Positions 1-12,452 of a stretch of DNA of 64,000 bases are shown one piece after another. How positions within the stretch are numbered: position 1 is the stretch's first letter; every line of letters begins with the position of its first letter. The DNA is from Pomphorhynchus laevis (lineage: Eukaryota > Acanthocephala > Palaeacanthocephala > Echinorhynchida > Pomphorhynchidae). The notes under the pieces were generated by a model. The model had not been told where the DNA came from, searched no databases, and saw nothing but the letters and a program-made list of their open reading frames with translations. Both the position numbers and the translations under genes were made by a program. The stretch lies in assembly GCA_012934845.2 (NCBI GenBank), contig WNNJ02001491.1, positions 62,001 through 126,000 of the forward strand. The letters are read 5' to 3'.

Positions 1-1316
1 TAACTTTAAGGGCATCTTTACATGGGTATCATGATTGGTATTGTCCATAATATTTGCCATTTTATGAAAAAAGGCTGAATTTTACATATTTACCGTTACA
101 TACTCAACTGTCAATTCATACTTCATGTATTTTCTTACAAGGCATTGTCGCAGATGGTTTGGGCCGAATGCCTACCACCCTAAGTTGATCAATCTAATAT
201 TGTTGTGAGTCATGCACATATTGTTATTTATTATAGTTATAATTGCTGTATTTTAACCGAAATGTGATGTGGCAAATATCTTCATTAATTACGATTAATA
301 ATTATTTTAAATTTTTAATTATTAATGACCAGCTGTGTATTTATTTAAATTAAAAGACGTTTTATTAATTCTGTTAGTTTTAAAAGGCATTTTAACCGCA
401 CTAGAACCGTAATAATTTATTTAACGTTACGGCCAATCTCAGTGATCCTTTCGAAGATTTTCACAAATGTTGCAATCATTTGATAATTTTAAAATATAGT
501 TAGATTTATTGTTCTGCATTCTTTTCCCCTGCAGCATTGATGTGAATTGATTCCAGTATAGTTCGATTAAAGTAATTAATCTCTGTTTCAAGCATACTGA
601 AATTATCAAAATCCACTTCATTGTTATTGATAAGGACATGATTCAAAATGGCCGATGAAATATCGCCTCATCGTACTGCTAAACGATTACTGATTAACAG
701 AGATCAACTACTGATTCTGTTAAAGATTGTATTTATTAAGAAAATTAATTATCGTAATTAATAATTTGATCTACAATAAAACACATGATGAACACATGCT
801 ATACTTTCTGGAAATTGATGAAATATGATCATTTTCTAATATATGAGCTTTTGTAGATTTCATTGAATTTAATTTTTAAAGAAATAAAGAATCACGTAAC
901 GTTTTATGATTTACTCTTTAAAGATCATGTTTGTGACCTTATAGATATTACTATTCAGTTTGATGTTATCAATAAGATATTCGGACACGGACATATTTCC
1001 GAGTAATACTAAAATAACAACCCGATTTTGTGGTGCATTGCTGTGAATATAAAAATTTAACAGAGAGCATGTTTAAGAGCAACTCATATCAATGATGATA
1101 AACTTTTGATTTTTTCCAGAATGCATCTAATCATTCAAATATTTGAATGCATCTTCAAGTATCAGAAATAAAAGCTTAAATATTATTAAGCACAAAATAT
1201 TTATTAATATTTTTTATATTTTTTAATATTTCGAAATTCATGATAAAATCATTGATTCAATAAGCAATTGTATCACCAAATTTAGTATCTAGAAATTTGC
1301 TGGTTTTCGCCAGTTA
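1..1316. other. AT-rich sequence, no gene recognised
   Basis: Both strands were read and no exon, repeat family or RNA gene was recognised. The few short open frames are biased towards AT-rich codons and match no family I know. The stretch ends where a Penelope-like fragment begins. Confidence 0.5.
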
Positions 1317-3160
1317 AATGTGTATTTAACTCTAATAATTTTTATTCAATTAGTGAGCACATTTATCCAGGTAGCCTCATTCTTAACAAAACCAATATTA
1401 ATGATAAAGAAGGTGTATATCTAGATATGAACATTAAATTAACATTAACTAAAACTACCATTAATTTATATCGTAAAGATGACATATTTAAATTTACAAG
1501 AAACATATTTTTGCATGAGCATTCATGCATACCATATAATATAAAATATAATACATTAAATAATGAAATTTTAAGAATTGCAACAATATGTAATGATATT
1601 GGCTTTCTTCAAAATCATTTAAATAATTTAATAGATACATATTTTAAACTAGGTTACTATAAAAATACAAACAAACAAACTATTTTTCTGCTAAGTTTCA
1701 AGCAAGTTTAATGAATTTTTTCTTTTTCTTATAATGGAGAAGTATAAATCAACGAAATAATATAAAAATATTGAATTTACATTATATAAATCGAAAAAAT
1801 ATAATTAAAATAAATTGAGGGGAAAAGTTATTTAATAGATGTATATTTTAAACTAGGTTACTATAAAAATAACATCAAGCAGAAAATAGTAAAATATATA
1901 AATCATCACAATAATATTAAAAATAAATTTAAAATCATTAGCGGAAAATTCTTATTGATTGATAATAAATAATATACTTTGTATTACAATAAGATACTAT
2001 ATAATCAAATTTCATCAGAGGAAATACTTTATTAACATGTATTTGGCTTTACTGCTATGTTTAGTCGAGGAATAGGGGCAGAAATCTAAAAAATTATCTT
2101 TTTTTATAAAATCTTATATAATTATTATTGATCTGTGGACTTTGTATAATAATTTTCTATAATTGTTTAGTATTTACGGATTTTTTATTTATATATCGTA
2201 TAAAATACGTAGACTCAGTTAGCTGATTTGATTTGCTCTGCGGACAAGTTATTATTGACCTGTGAACTTTGTTTACCCGGTAATATAATCTCTGTCAGAA
2301 ATACTAAAACTATGTATTCTTGATACGACATTTTTATTTTTCTGCTTATTGAATGCAAATTTGATTAATTTTTTCAATTTTTATAATGGTAAGTATAAAT
2401 CAACAAAATAAAATTAAAATATTAAATTTATAATCAAGAAAATATTAAAAAAAATAAATTTAGACTCTTAATCAGAAATTTCTTGCGGATGAATAATAAA
2501 CAATATGCTTTGTATTAGAATAAGATACACTAGATAATCAAATGTCATCAGAAAAAAATACGTCATTATCATGTATTTGGCCTCGCTGCTATCTTGGTTG
2601 AGGAATATGGGTCGAAACTTGATAGCATAGCAGTTCATCTGGGTGACCTCTAATCCTTAATTTGATACATTGTATTTTATTTATTAATCAATTTATAAAA
2701 ATTAATGAATGCTAACGTAATATTTTAAAAATATTATTATAAAAAATCCTATAATCTTTTAAGATTTTTTCAAGGATGGATAATACACAGTATGCTTTGT
2801 ATTAGAATAAGGTAAATAATCAAATTTCACCAAATAATCAAATTTCATCAGAGGAAATACGTCATTAGCATGCATTTGGCTCCGCAACTATGTTTGGTCG
2901 AGGAATAGGGGCGGAAATCTAAAAATGTATCTATTATATAATAAAAGAGCCAGAATCTGATAATATAGAAGTTACTCTTGATGGCCTATAATCCTTGTTC
3001 TGATATATCGTATTTTATTTATTAGTCAATTTATAAAAATTGACTTTTAATTTAAATTTTAACTTTATATAAGTACCTATTATATAAAATCTAATATAAT
3101 TATTTATTATTTATAATTATCTTTATTTATGATTATATAGTATTATTATGTATGCAGAGC
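1317..3160 (+). mobile_element. PLE-A cluster 1: partial Penelope-like copies
   Basis: Four pieces of one AT-rich retroelement lie in direct order. The first (about 1322-1665) encodes the part after the reverse transcriptase active site, with peptides such as LDMNIKLTLTKT and HEHSCIPYNIKYNT that recur at 12.1, 36.2 and 52.5 kb. The next pieces (about 1826-2235, 2400-2700 and 2755-3160) are repeated 3' ends. They share the GATAATAAATAATATACTTT block, a foldable CTGCTATG...CATAGCAG segment and, in the best copies, the terminal ACTCAGTTAGCTGATTTGAT. Reverse transcriptases of this type belong to Penelope-like elements. I infer that family from the YIDD motif and the SPIIADLF block seen in the sister copies. 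The cluster is old and broken, and stacked 3' ends are a recurring habit of this family here. Confidence 0.65.
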
Positions 3161-3397
3161 TTTGACCGAAAAAGCCGTTCTGCCCGCTCATTTTACAACA
3201 CAGCACATTAAAAACAAAAGCAAAATATCAGTAACGAGCAATCCAAGGATGAAGTTTTCTAATGTTGTCTTGATCCGCATGTATTATCCAACTGTTGACC
3301 AAATCCTTGAATTGTCTTAGTGATTATGCAGCCACAATGTCATCTGAAAAAAGTTCCACAATTTTAACGCTCTACATGACAATCGCGATACCATTGT

Positions 3398-3441
3398 GGA
3401 CCTTTCAACTTGCCTTGTACGCAAGGCAATTTGAAAGGTCC
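3398..3441. repeat. Strong hairpin, about 18-bp arms
   Basis: GGACCTTTCA-CTTGCCTT is followed after a few bases by AAGGCAA-TTGAAAGGTCC, a near-perfect inverted repeat with a very short loop. It lies just downstream of the minus-strand LINE remnant. It could be the core of a small foldback element or the palindromic tip of a DNA transposon; nothing flanking it settles which. Confidence 0.6.
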
Positions 3442-3689
3442 AGTGTCTATGACTTTGCCGGACATTTATTTCAACGCAGTTGCTTGAATATTCATCCATC
3501 CCCTTAACTATATGCCATATCGCGAGTATATCCAGAACCAATATGGTTTGCACTGACATCACACCCATCACAGTTAATCAATCATTATAACTCATCATTT
3601 CATCAAGTCAAATAATTTTGCTGCTACGCCGTAGAATTTTCTCGAGGTATCTCATTTCGCCAGTCGTAAAGGTAACGATGCTTGTATTC

Positions 3690-4845
3690 GATGTTGAGAC
3701 GAACTAGCGCGTTGTATAGCAGAACAAAGCAGAGTGGAGATACTGGCAAACACGGTTTTTGATAAGATAAAGTATCTTTCTTGTAGAACTGCCGCGTCTA
3801 TCACTGTTCATTCTAGTTTTCAGTGTCGATTGCAAAATTAAGCCAATATTACGAACTTGATTAGTCGAAATAATTCTACAGGACCCGGCACTGTACAAGG
3901 AATAAACATAAAACCTACTGAGCCGTATGTGTAAGCACTTCGAAATGTTTAATACTAGACCGGTGTTAACACCTTACATATGAACCCTATAAATATCACG
4001 CTGTAAGCGAATATGGCCTTTATCAGATTGGGACTCACACCATATTTTTATATCGTCAGCAAAAGCTAAATAAGGACAGTGCTGTCGAGTCAGTAGACTG
4101 TTCATGAACATATTATACAATAAAGGTCCTAGCACAGTAACATTAGGAACTACTGACGTAATAAAACCTGGCGAAGATAATATTTTATTAATTCGTACTC
4201 GGAAAGATCTATTAGATAGAAAATCACTAATCCATCCTATAACTAGGCTATTAATGTCATATCCGGCCACTATTTGAATGATATGACTATGGGAACACAG
4301 TCGAACGCACGATTAAAATCGAACATAACAACATCAACTGCCTTTCCCCTTCATGTGGATTCAAACCAAGATTCACGGGTAGACAAGAGTTCGTAAGGCA
4401 AGAACATCCTTTTCTGAAGCCATGTGCATAGAGCTATGTTGGCATGTGATGCTCAAGTATCAAGTGCTCGACTATGTGATCGTAAATAATTCTTTCTAAT
4501 ACCTTGACCAGATGACTCGTAAGGCTTATAGCTCGATAGTTGTTAGCTAAACGGCGGTCACCTTTTTTGAACACCGGCACCACTACTGCACACTTCCATT
4601 CAGAAGGTATTTGCATGATATCCAAAGATGCCTGAAACAAGCTAGTGACTGAAGGAATCAAATGTTGACATAATAATCTGAGTAGATACGGATGAATGTT
4701 ATCGGGGAATGAAGAAGATGAAGACGACAATTGTGATAATCTGCGGGTCACGTCCTTTTCATTGATTATAATAGGAGCACTATAACACTCAGGGAAATAG
4801 ATGCTCCAAAAGGTATCAACAACCGGTATTTTTATCGGTAACAAC
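3690..4845 (-). mobile_element. LINE fragment, RTE/CR1-like reverse transcriptase
   Basis: The minus strand encodes a decayed non-LTR reverse transcriptase. The 4844-4434 frame holds the fingers region: PSEWKCAVVVPVFKKGDR followed by NYRAISLTS, the usual 'P.W..A.V.PI.KKGD....NYRPISL' signature. The 4270-3974 frame holds ISDFLSNRSFRVRIN, VLGPLLYNMFMN and the catalytic box AFADDIKIW. Frame breaks separate the two blocks. The weak frame at 3898-3704 probably covers the thumb. There is no endonuclease and no ORF1, so this is a 5'-truncated and eroded copy. It differs clearly from the LINE-C and LINE-D families elsewhere in the window. Confidence 0.75.
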
Positions 4846-4849
4846 CGAT

Positions 4850-5190
4850 AAAAATACAGTAATTGACAAAGTAAGGTACGTGAAGTTCCTTGATATAAGA
4901 TACTCAGGCTTCATTTTTTAAAATCTGAAGAAAAGAATTAATAAAGAAAGAAAAGTTAAGTTTCGATTGAGTCAATAAAACGTAAGCCCGTGTCTATTGA
5001 GCACTGGAGAGTGTGGAACAAGCATTTTGCGATTTTATTACTGAATATACTGATACAAGCATTTGTGCGGGTATAAAATTGACATTTATTTACGCTTCAA
5101 CACATGATCTTGAAATTTGTCTTTATTTTGACTTAAAATTGTCTTACAACTTAAAATTGTCTTGATTATAATAAATTCTTACAATATAAT
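4850..5190. other. Spacer before the 16-bp minisatellite
   Basis: AT-rich sequence with one small direct repeat (ACTTAAAATTGTCTT occurs twice near 5132-5163). No gene was seen. Confidence 0.4.
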
Positions 5191-6440
5191 ATGGACACAT
5201 CCCAGATCAATCCAGTTCCAAATCAATCCAGTTCCAGATCAATCCAGTACCAGATCAATCCAGTTCCAGATCAATCCAGTTCTAGATCAATCCAGTTCCA
5301 GATCAATCCAGTTCCAGATCAATCCAGTTCCAGATCAATCCAGTTCCAGATCAATCCAGTTCCAGATCAATCCAGTTCCAGATCAATTCAGTTCCAGATC
5401 AATCCAGTTCCAGATCAATCCAGTTCCAGATCAATCCAGTTCCAGATCAATCCAGTTCCAGATCAATCCAGTTCCAGATCAATCCAGTTCCAGATCAATC
5501 CAGTTCCAGATCAATCCAGTTCCAGATCAATCCAGTTCCAGATCAATCCAGTTCCAGATCAATCCAGTTCCAGATCAATCCAGTTCCAGATCAATCCAGT
5601 TCCAGATCAATCCAGTTCCAGATCAATCCAGTTCCAGATCAATCCAGTTCCAGATCAATCCAGTTCCAGATCAATCCAGTTCCAAATCAATCCAGTTCCA
5701 GATCAATCCAGTACCAGATCAATCCAGTTCCAGATCAATCCAGTTCTAGATCAATCCAGTTCCAGATCAATCCAGTTCCAGATCAATCCAGTTCCAGATC
5801 AATCCAGTTCCAGATCAATCCAGTTCCAGATCAATCCAGTTCCAGATCAATCCAGTTCCAGATCAATTCAGTTCCAGATCAATCCAGTTCCAGATCAATT
5901 CAGTTCCAGATCAATCCAGTTCCAGATCAATCCAGTTCCAGATCAATCCAGTTCCAGATCAATCCAGTTCCAGATCAATCCAGTTCCAGATCAATCCAGT
6001 TCAGATCAATCCAGTTCCAGATCAATCCAGTTCCAGATCAATCCAGTTCCAGATCAATCCAGTTCCAGATCAATTCAGTTCCAGATCAATTCAGTTCTAG
6101 ATCAATCCAGTTCCAGATCAATCCAGTTCCAGATAAATCCAGTTCCAGATAAATCCAGTTTCAGATCAATCCAGTTCCAGATCAATCCAGTTCCAGATCA
6201 ATCCAGTTCCAGATCAATCCAGTTCCAGATCAATCCAGTTCCAGATCAATCCAATTCTAGATCAATCCAGTTGTAGATCAATCCAGTTTTAGATCGATCC
6301 AGTTTCAGATCAATCAAGATTCAGATCAATCTAGTACCAGATCAATCAAGTTCCAGAACAATTCAGTTCCAGAATGATTCAGTTCCAGTCCAGATCAATC
6401 ATGTTCTAAATCAATATAGTTCCTGATCAACCAGCAAATT
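5191..6440 (+). repeat. 16-bp minisatellite, 5' region of a LINE-C copy
   Basis: A tandem array of the 16-mer CCAGTTCCAGATCAAT runs for about 1.2 kb (roughly 75 units). It is very homogeneous in the middle and decays after 6240. Because 16 is not a multiple of 3, the reading frame cycles through three units, giving long but meaningless open frames (peptide repeat SSRSIQFQINPVPDQ). I read it as non-coding. It stops just before a LINE-C ORF1 start (ATGGGAGGAC near 6468). The same 16-mer, inverted, sits in the same place 5' of ORF1 in the minus-strand copy near 9750-9820. The array is therefore the 5' untranslated region of this element, comparable to promoter monomers of some other LINEs. Confidence 0.85.
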
Positions 6441-7500
6441 TAACGGTTTTAAAACACAAGTAAGTTGATGGGAGGACTTAAGAAGACAGCTACGACCGAC
6501 AGCAACTGTGCTCAACTACAAGTACAGTGATAGATACACGACTGCAGCGTTTGGACTACAATCGCATGCGACAACAGTAAGTCTAAAGAAGACTTCCTAC
6601 GCAACTTTTGTACCAACAAACTCATACGCGACCTCTCCCATAAGAACATGTCAACCTCCAACGTGTCCACTCAAACTACCCCAGTCGTTTCTGATATCCT
6701 TTGTCAACCCACTGATCATGTCACCACATGCACTTCTAATCCCATGTCTTCACTTCCCGACACCCCCGTATATTCCCTTCTGTCTCATTTCTCAATAACT
6801 TACATCCACTAATACAAATCACATCCACCAACTACCACGATCCTTCCGCTCATAAGCTTTCCCCACATGGCTTGCCACCCACTATATTATCATTATCATC
6901 TATATCTCCCGTCGTCAAACTAACTCCCTTCAAATCCTCAACTGCCAGCTCTCCTATTCAATCGTCCTCATTTACGGAAACGCTTTCCTTGTCGCGATTG
7001 ATGCGTCGTCGTCACTAATATCACACCGTCCACTTTATCTCCAAAAGCACGTCTCCACCACGATGTTTCCGCCTTCAGATCCATCATCTCGTCTCTTGTT
7101 CCTGCGGATAAACCTTCCTTTTTCAAGAACATCTCTCCTGTCGCAGTCATCCGCCTTATCAAATCTTCTCAATCAATTTCTTTCCAGCCCCCTCTCATAA
7201 AAATTATTTTTAAGCATTGCTCTCACGTTTCTTCTGTCTTCTCTCTCAACGATTCAAACTCATGTCCTATTTAGCCACTCGCATTTTCCACGATCGCACC
7301 TCCTCCGAAATCGCTCAACTCTCATCTGATCGCATCAGAAAACGCAGTCGCGAGGAAAACGGCGAAACATCTCTCCGTCCGAAACATCCACGGAAATTTT
7401 CAAGTTGTCCACACCCGCCCAAAAATTCGATGGCGCTCCATCTTCCCTATGTGTCTTCTCCACTAGCCCCTATCACCACCACACACGGTTTCATAATTAA
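6440..7500 (+). mobile_element. LINE-C copy 1, 5' part only (ORF1 and start of ORF2)
   Basis: Starting near ATGGGAGGAC at about 6468, this repeats in + orientation the ORF1 seen intact on the minus strand at 9710-9381 (MGGRKKTATTDTDCSQ). Here ORF1 is frameshifted. The segment 7350-7480 matches the start of the endonuclease ORF in the copy at 42.3 kb. The copy ends inside the endonuclease region near 7490. With the minisatellite at 5191-6440 it forms a 5'-complete, 3'-truncated element, the reverse of ordinary LINE truncation. That points to a later deletion or to insertion of the neighbouring copy. Confidence 0.7.
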
Positions 7501-7829
7501 CATAATTTATTTTAGCATTATTTATTGAATTTTGATATTTTACGTATAAACTTAAGTGTTTTACTAAATCGTAACCAATGATGATTAATTCAGGCGAAAA
7601 TCAGTATCTGAATTATTATGATTGTAGTCTTTAGTAATCTGAGGATTTTGATTGCGCTGAATCTTACTTTTGAAAATGAGTTATTTTAAAGAGTGTAAAT
7701 CGCGCATATATTAAACGTAGCGTATATAATATGCCTTAAGACACGTATGCGTAGTGTATGATACGTTGTTGGCGTTATATCTATTATATACAACACCTTT
7801 ATCTATTGTGTTTTTTAAAGATTTTTTTA
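7500..7829. other. AT-rich spacer between two tail-to-tail LINE-C copies
   Basis: Typical host-like AT-rich sequence. No gene was seen. The 3' tip of the next LINE-C copy starts at 7830. Confidence 0.5.
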
Positions 7830-9855
7830 ACGTGGCAAATGCGTGCCATTGACGCTTACATGACCACAACAAAACAAAAAATGTAAATCATGTGTCGAGA
7901 AGGTGTGAACGGAGGAGGTGTTTGAATGTGATGAAGGAGGGATCGCGACGGACTTTGACAGTGTTGATTCTAGGCGAGTGGGGCTGCGACGAGGAAGGAT
8001 CGGAGACCGTAGTTGTTGGAGTAGTTGGGAACGTGAAGTAAGAGGGTATGTCGGGAACGCAGCGATTGCTAGGTGGGGCGAGTGTCGTATAAGAAAGAAA
8101 TTTTGATGAACGATGGGGAGCCGACAGCGATGAGACGAAAAGTTACACGAAGAAGGTGGAGTTTGAAGCGGATGTGTATGGTGAACCAGGAGAGTTGGAC
8201 AAGATATGTGCATGTGTGTTCGAAGCGACGGAGACGAAAGAGCACTCGATTGGTGGAGTTGATTATTCGTTGTGGGGTTAGGTTATGGATTTTGGAGAAT
8301 GAGCGAAAAGGCTAAGGCAATAATCGGTTTTAGAGAAAATAATCGATGAAAGAATATACATACAAGAACGGAAATCGATACGGGGTCGGATACTGCGTAT
8401 GTCACGAAGAATTAAGTTAGACGAGCAGACCTTGTCACGAACGAAGGCTTAAGGGAAAGGTGATCATCGAAATGGAATCCTAAGAAAGTGAGATTGTGTA
8501 CTATGGGGATGATCGATGAGGCAAAAGATACAGTGGGATGATATATGTCTGGTTTACGGTTTGAGGATCCCCATTATTTTAGACTTGCCGGAGTTTAGAA
8601 TGAGATGGTGATTGGAGATACGTTTCTAGATAGAAGAAAGGCAGTTGGAGGCAGAAATGCAGATATCGTGTATGCGATGTGTGGGTGCATGAGCATATAT
8701 GAGGATGACATCGGCGTATTGCATGACGTTAAAGGAGTAGGGTTTGATAAACGGAGAGAGATCGCCAAGCAGAAGAGAGAAAAGCAGGGGACCTAGGACT
8801 GAACCTTGCGGGACCCCCCAAAAAATATGGATGGGAGGGGAGGATGATCAATTAGAACAGACGCGTAAAGAACGGTCGGATAGATATGAGGCAAACCATG
8901 CTACGGAGGAAGAAGAAAAACCATAATCATAACGAAGGCGAGAAAGAAGGACGGAGTTGTCGACAATGTCGAAGGCGGAGGAGAGGTCGATGCAGATGAG
9001 AACACTATATAGAGCCTTGTCTGGAGAAATGAGTAAGTCGCTTTAAACTTTTATGCAGGCGATTTCTGTGGAGTGATTAGAGCGGAAAGAGAATTGGAAA
9101 GGACGTTACAGATTGGATGAGGAGAGATAAGCGTTGATCTGTATTAAGATGAGGCGTAACGATCGCTTGAAGGAAAGTGTTTCTGTAAAGGAGGACGAGT
9201 AACGTGATTTGGTGAGATCACGATTGGAGAGCTGGGAGTTGAAAATATCAAGGAAGTAGTTTTGACAGCGGAAGACAAAGAGCATTTGTATAATATAGAG
9301 TTGGTGAGCGATGCTAGGAAAGGTTATGATTGGAAGGGTTGTTGAGTTTGGTGGATGTTATTTTGATTGGGAGATGTAGGTTATTGAGAAACCAGACTGA
9401 AGGGAAGAGACGGGGGTGTCGGTAAGTGAAGACATGGGATTAGAAGTGCATGTGTGGCATGATCAGTTGGTTGACAAAGGACATCAGAAACGACTAGAGT
9501 GGTTTGAGTGGACACGTTGGAGGTTGATATTTTCTTATGGGAGAGGTCGCGTATGAGTTTGTTGGCACAAAAGACACATAGGAAGTCTTCTTTAGACTTA
9601 CTGTTGTCGCATGCGATTGTAGTCCATACGCTGCAGTCTTGTGTCGAGCACTGTACTTGTAGTTGAGAACAGTCGGTGTCGGTCGTAGCTGTCTTCTTAC
9701 GTCCTCCCATTAGCGTCCTTGGGTGTTAAAAATGTTTAATTTGCTGGATTGATCTGGAATTGGATTGATCTGGAATTGGATTGATCTGGAACTGGATTGA
9801 TCTGAAATTGAATTGATCTGTAATGTGTGTTTAAGCTGTTAAAATTTTTGTCTTC
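7830..9855 (-). mobile_element. LINE-C copy 2, internally deleted
   Basis: Read on the minus strand, the element starts at about 9855 with a 5' tip (AACAGCTTAAACACACA) also found at 44.45 kb. Then come four to five 16-bp repeats (9754-9820) and ORF1 from 9710. After about 9230 the sequence jumps from the ORF1/ORF2 junction to the reverse transcriptase region, so roughly 2 kb (endonuclease and early RT) is missing relative to the copy at 39-44 kb. RT C-terminal sequence follows to about 7870. The 3' tip on the + strand reads ACGTGGCAAATGCGTGCC, the same end as at 39201. Several frameshifts are present. Confidence 0.8.
9381..9710 (-). CDS. LINE-C ORF1, N-terminal part, PHD-like Cys motif
   Basis: A 109-residue frame starting MGGRKKTATTDTDC. 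It contains a cysteine cluster (C..Q.QCSTQDCSVWTTIAC and FLCVFCANKLI) resembling the PHD/ESCRT-type zinc finger known from ORF1 of CR1/L2/Rex-like LINEs. The start is supported by a good context (CTAATGGGAGG) right after the 5' repeats, and the same start occurs in copy 1. The frame ends early; homologous sequence continues 3' in another frame. The protein would bind element RNA in the cytoplasm if the family behaves like known ORF1 proteins; that role is inferred. Confidence 0.6.
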   Translation of the reverse strand: MGGRKKTATTDTDCSQLQVQCSTQDCSVWTTIACDNSKSKEDFLCVFCANKLIRDLSHKKISTSNVSTQTTLVVSDVLCQPTDHATHALLIPCLHLPTPPSLPFSLVSQ

Positions 9856-10577
9856 TACTAAATACTTGTTTATTCAGCAGCAAAATATAATAATATACGT
9901 CTTTATAGTCGTCTCATATTTTTTATGTAATTATCTCTATATTTAATATGGAAAAGTTTATCGACAACATTTATCAACTTCCTGAACATCTAAGCAAAGA
10001 CATGTAGGACATTTACCTTACATAATGGTCAGGACATATGCCGCGAATGCTTAACACAGTACACAACCTTCTTGGTTAATAATACAGCCAACTTGCCGCA
10101 ACAACTACAACTGTTTCAGGTCTCTCAGCGGTTTCGATAAATATTATGGTGGTGTAAGGCTAAACATGATCTTGGTAATTTCATTGATAAACTTCCAAAT
10201 AAGTAATACTCATTACAAAGCTATTCAATTTGACCAGATACCTGCATGTGTTACCGATTGAATAAAGCGGCCTTTAACACAAGGGTAGATATTGTCATTA
10301 CAAAGTCGTTATTTTTGTTATTCTTTGGATACACTTGGTTTGAAATGATTAGTAAGAGTATTACTTTCTGGGTTTGCAATAAAGGGGTGCAAGCCTGTAT
10401 CAATATTGACTTTTGATTTTAGCACATAAGATACTAGTCTGTTTTATTCAATATTATTTAATAAACATTAATTTTTCATTTTTAAAATAGAATAAATTAC
10501 AAAATATTATTAAATAAAAATTATTAAAAGAAATATATTTTAAAATTTAATAATAACGCTAAATTACACAGCCTTTT
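9856..10577. other. AT-rich region with an unassigned coding-like scrap
   Basis: Around 9990-10140 the + strand is less AT-rich and one frame reads GQDICRECLTQYTTFLVNN, with paired cysteines. It has no clear start or splice sites and matches nothing I recognise. The remainder to 10577 is AT-rich with no recognisable feature. Confidence 0.25.
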
Positions 10578-10787
10578 TTACCGAACATTTTTATATGGAT
10601 TACTATTAAGAGAGCTATCCAAGCGTTCAGAAAAATCCTCTCGATCATCCACGGTATCTCCTTGACAACTGTCGAGCGTTGGCCATATCTTCAAGAACAA
10701 TTCATAAGCAAAATTCATTCGACCAGCTGACTCCATAGTTAGTTTTTTAAAGTTACTTACAAATTCTTTTAAAGCTCCGACGTGCAC
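10578..10787 (-). CDS. Possible exon or gene fragment, unknown
   Basis: A 69-residue frame (MHVGALKEFVSNFKK..., then FAYELFLKIWPTLDSC) has a more balanced amino-acid composition than the surrounding AT-rich shadows. It contains no motif I recognise. It could be one exon of a host gene, a fragment of a mobile element, or chance. The adjacent sequence from 10845 is a Penelope-like 3' end. Confidence 0.2.
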   Translation of the reverse strand: MHVGALKEFVSNFKKLTMESAGRMNFAYELFLKIWPTLDSCQGDTVDDREDFSERLDSSLNSNPYKNVR

Positions 10788-10844
10788 AAATTGTCATTTT
10801 TTTTCACAAAATTTTTTTGAGGTCAATTGTTATGATATGAATAA

Positions 10845-11062
10845 TAAATAACATACGATGTATCAGAATAAAGATTAGAGGTCATCAGAAGAATTGCTGC
10901 TATCAATTTACTATTTATAAATTAAAAATAAAAAAGAACGTCCCTTTTCCTCGACCCGACATAGCAGCATGGCCAAACACATGCTTATGACTTATTTCCT
11001 CTGATGAAATTTGATTATCTAGTGTATCTTATTCTAATATAAAGTATATTATTTATTATCCA
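10845..11062 (-). mobile_element. PLE-A 3' end fragment, inverted
   Basis: The minus strand here carries the 3' tail of the AT-rich Penelope-like family: the block before the CTGCTATG arm and the CATAGCAG-like segment, plus the ATAATAAATAATATACTTT block. It is opposite in orientation to the large cluster that begins about 250 bp further right. Confidence 0.6.
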
Positions 11063-12340
11063 TTTAAACGTTAGTGATCAGTGCCTGCTCCCTGATGATC
11101 CACTGAGTACTATCGTCAGCACATGATGTTGTTAGCGGTTAGATCATGTTGAAGCTGGTTCGTGACAATATTCGTACACTAGTTTGTAGACAAATGTTTA
11201 GAATTAAAATATAGATCAGTATAACAGTTTTACATTTCACAGAATACATTTCATTTATATATTAAATATTTTCCTGATTTTCCAAATTTTCCGCTCGTAC
11301 ACTAGTTTGCAGACACATATTTGGGATTTAAATACAGATCAGTATAACATCCTTATATTTCACAGACTATATTATATTGGAATTTAAAATCATATAAAAA
11401 CCGAATAAAACCTAGGTAGTTCTTTTTTAAATGTACATAAAAACCACTATTTGTATATATGAACAAAATACTTCAAGTAATTAAAGCACACTTTGAAAAA
11501 TATTGCAAGGTAATCGAAATTAATACTGGTATAAAACACTATTTCAGTATTAATTCTACAAAAGAATTTTTAGAACAGACAAAAGGAATAAATTTTCAAA
11601 ATATAAATACATACGATTTTAGTACTCTTTATACAAATCTAGGTTTAGTAGATATTAAAGAAGCGTTAGTAAAATTAATTAATCTTATATTCGGAAAAAG
11701 ATATACATATATATGTTATAATAATTATAACGCCTATCTAACAAAAATTAAGCCATCAAGTAAATATAAATATATGGATAAAATTGAATTAATAGAATCA
11801 TTAAATATATTAATAAATTAAATTTATTTAAAGGTAGGGGCATCTATATTTAGACAAAAAAATGTTTAAATGGTAGTTAATAGTAGCCCAATTATAGCTG
11901 ACTTATTTTTAAGCTTTATAGAATATGAATTTGTTCATAACTGTTTAAAAAATAAATCTAAATTATATAAAGATATGAAATATATGTTTCGATACATTGA
12001 TGATATATGTGTATTTAATTCTAATAATTTTTATTCAATAAGCAAACAAATTTACCCAGGTAGCCTTATTCTTAATAAAACCACTATTGATGATAAAGAA
12101 AGTGTATATCTAGATATGAACATAAAATTAACATTAACTAAAACTACTATTAATTTATATCGTAAAGATGACATATTTAAATTTACAATAAACATATTTT
12201 TGCATGATCATTCAGACATACCATAAAATATAAAATATAATGCATTAAATGATGAAATTCTAACTGATTTTTTTAATAGTTGACTTATACTGACTTTTTT
12301 AAATAGTTGATAATGAACCATTATTAATAAGAATTATTGG

Positions 12341-12452
12341 AGCTGAATCAAAGAAAAGAGGAAATTTTTTAATATTTCGCTAACCTAAATTATTACAATA
12401 TTTTCCGAAGGTAAATTATTTCCGAAAATTTCCTCTTTTCTTTGATCCAGCT
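12341..12452. repeat. Inverted-repeat insertion inside PLE-A
   Basis: AGCTGAATCAAAGAAAAGAG and its reverse complement (ending TTTGATCCAGCT) flank a short centre, giving about 28-bp arms. The sister copies at 1.5, 13.2, 36.3 and 37.0 kb lack it. They run directly from GAAATTTTAAGAATTG to CAAAATCATTTAA. The insert, with its flanks, spans about 215 bp from 12262 to 12478. It looks like a small foldback or MITE-type DNA element that landed in the retroelement. Confidence 0.6.

Noticed and set aside
5162-6276. Long repetitive open frames of 195 and 361 residues
   Set aside because: They are by-products of a 16-bp tandem array in which every frame is free of stops; the same happens in overlapping frames, and the array is the 5' region of a LINE.
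11075-11135. CTGATGATCCACTGAGTACT as a hammerhead core
   Set aside because: There is no GAAA with a complementary stem nearby.
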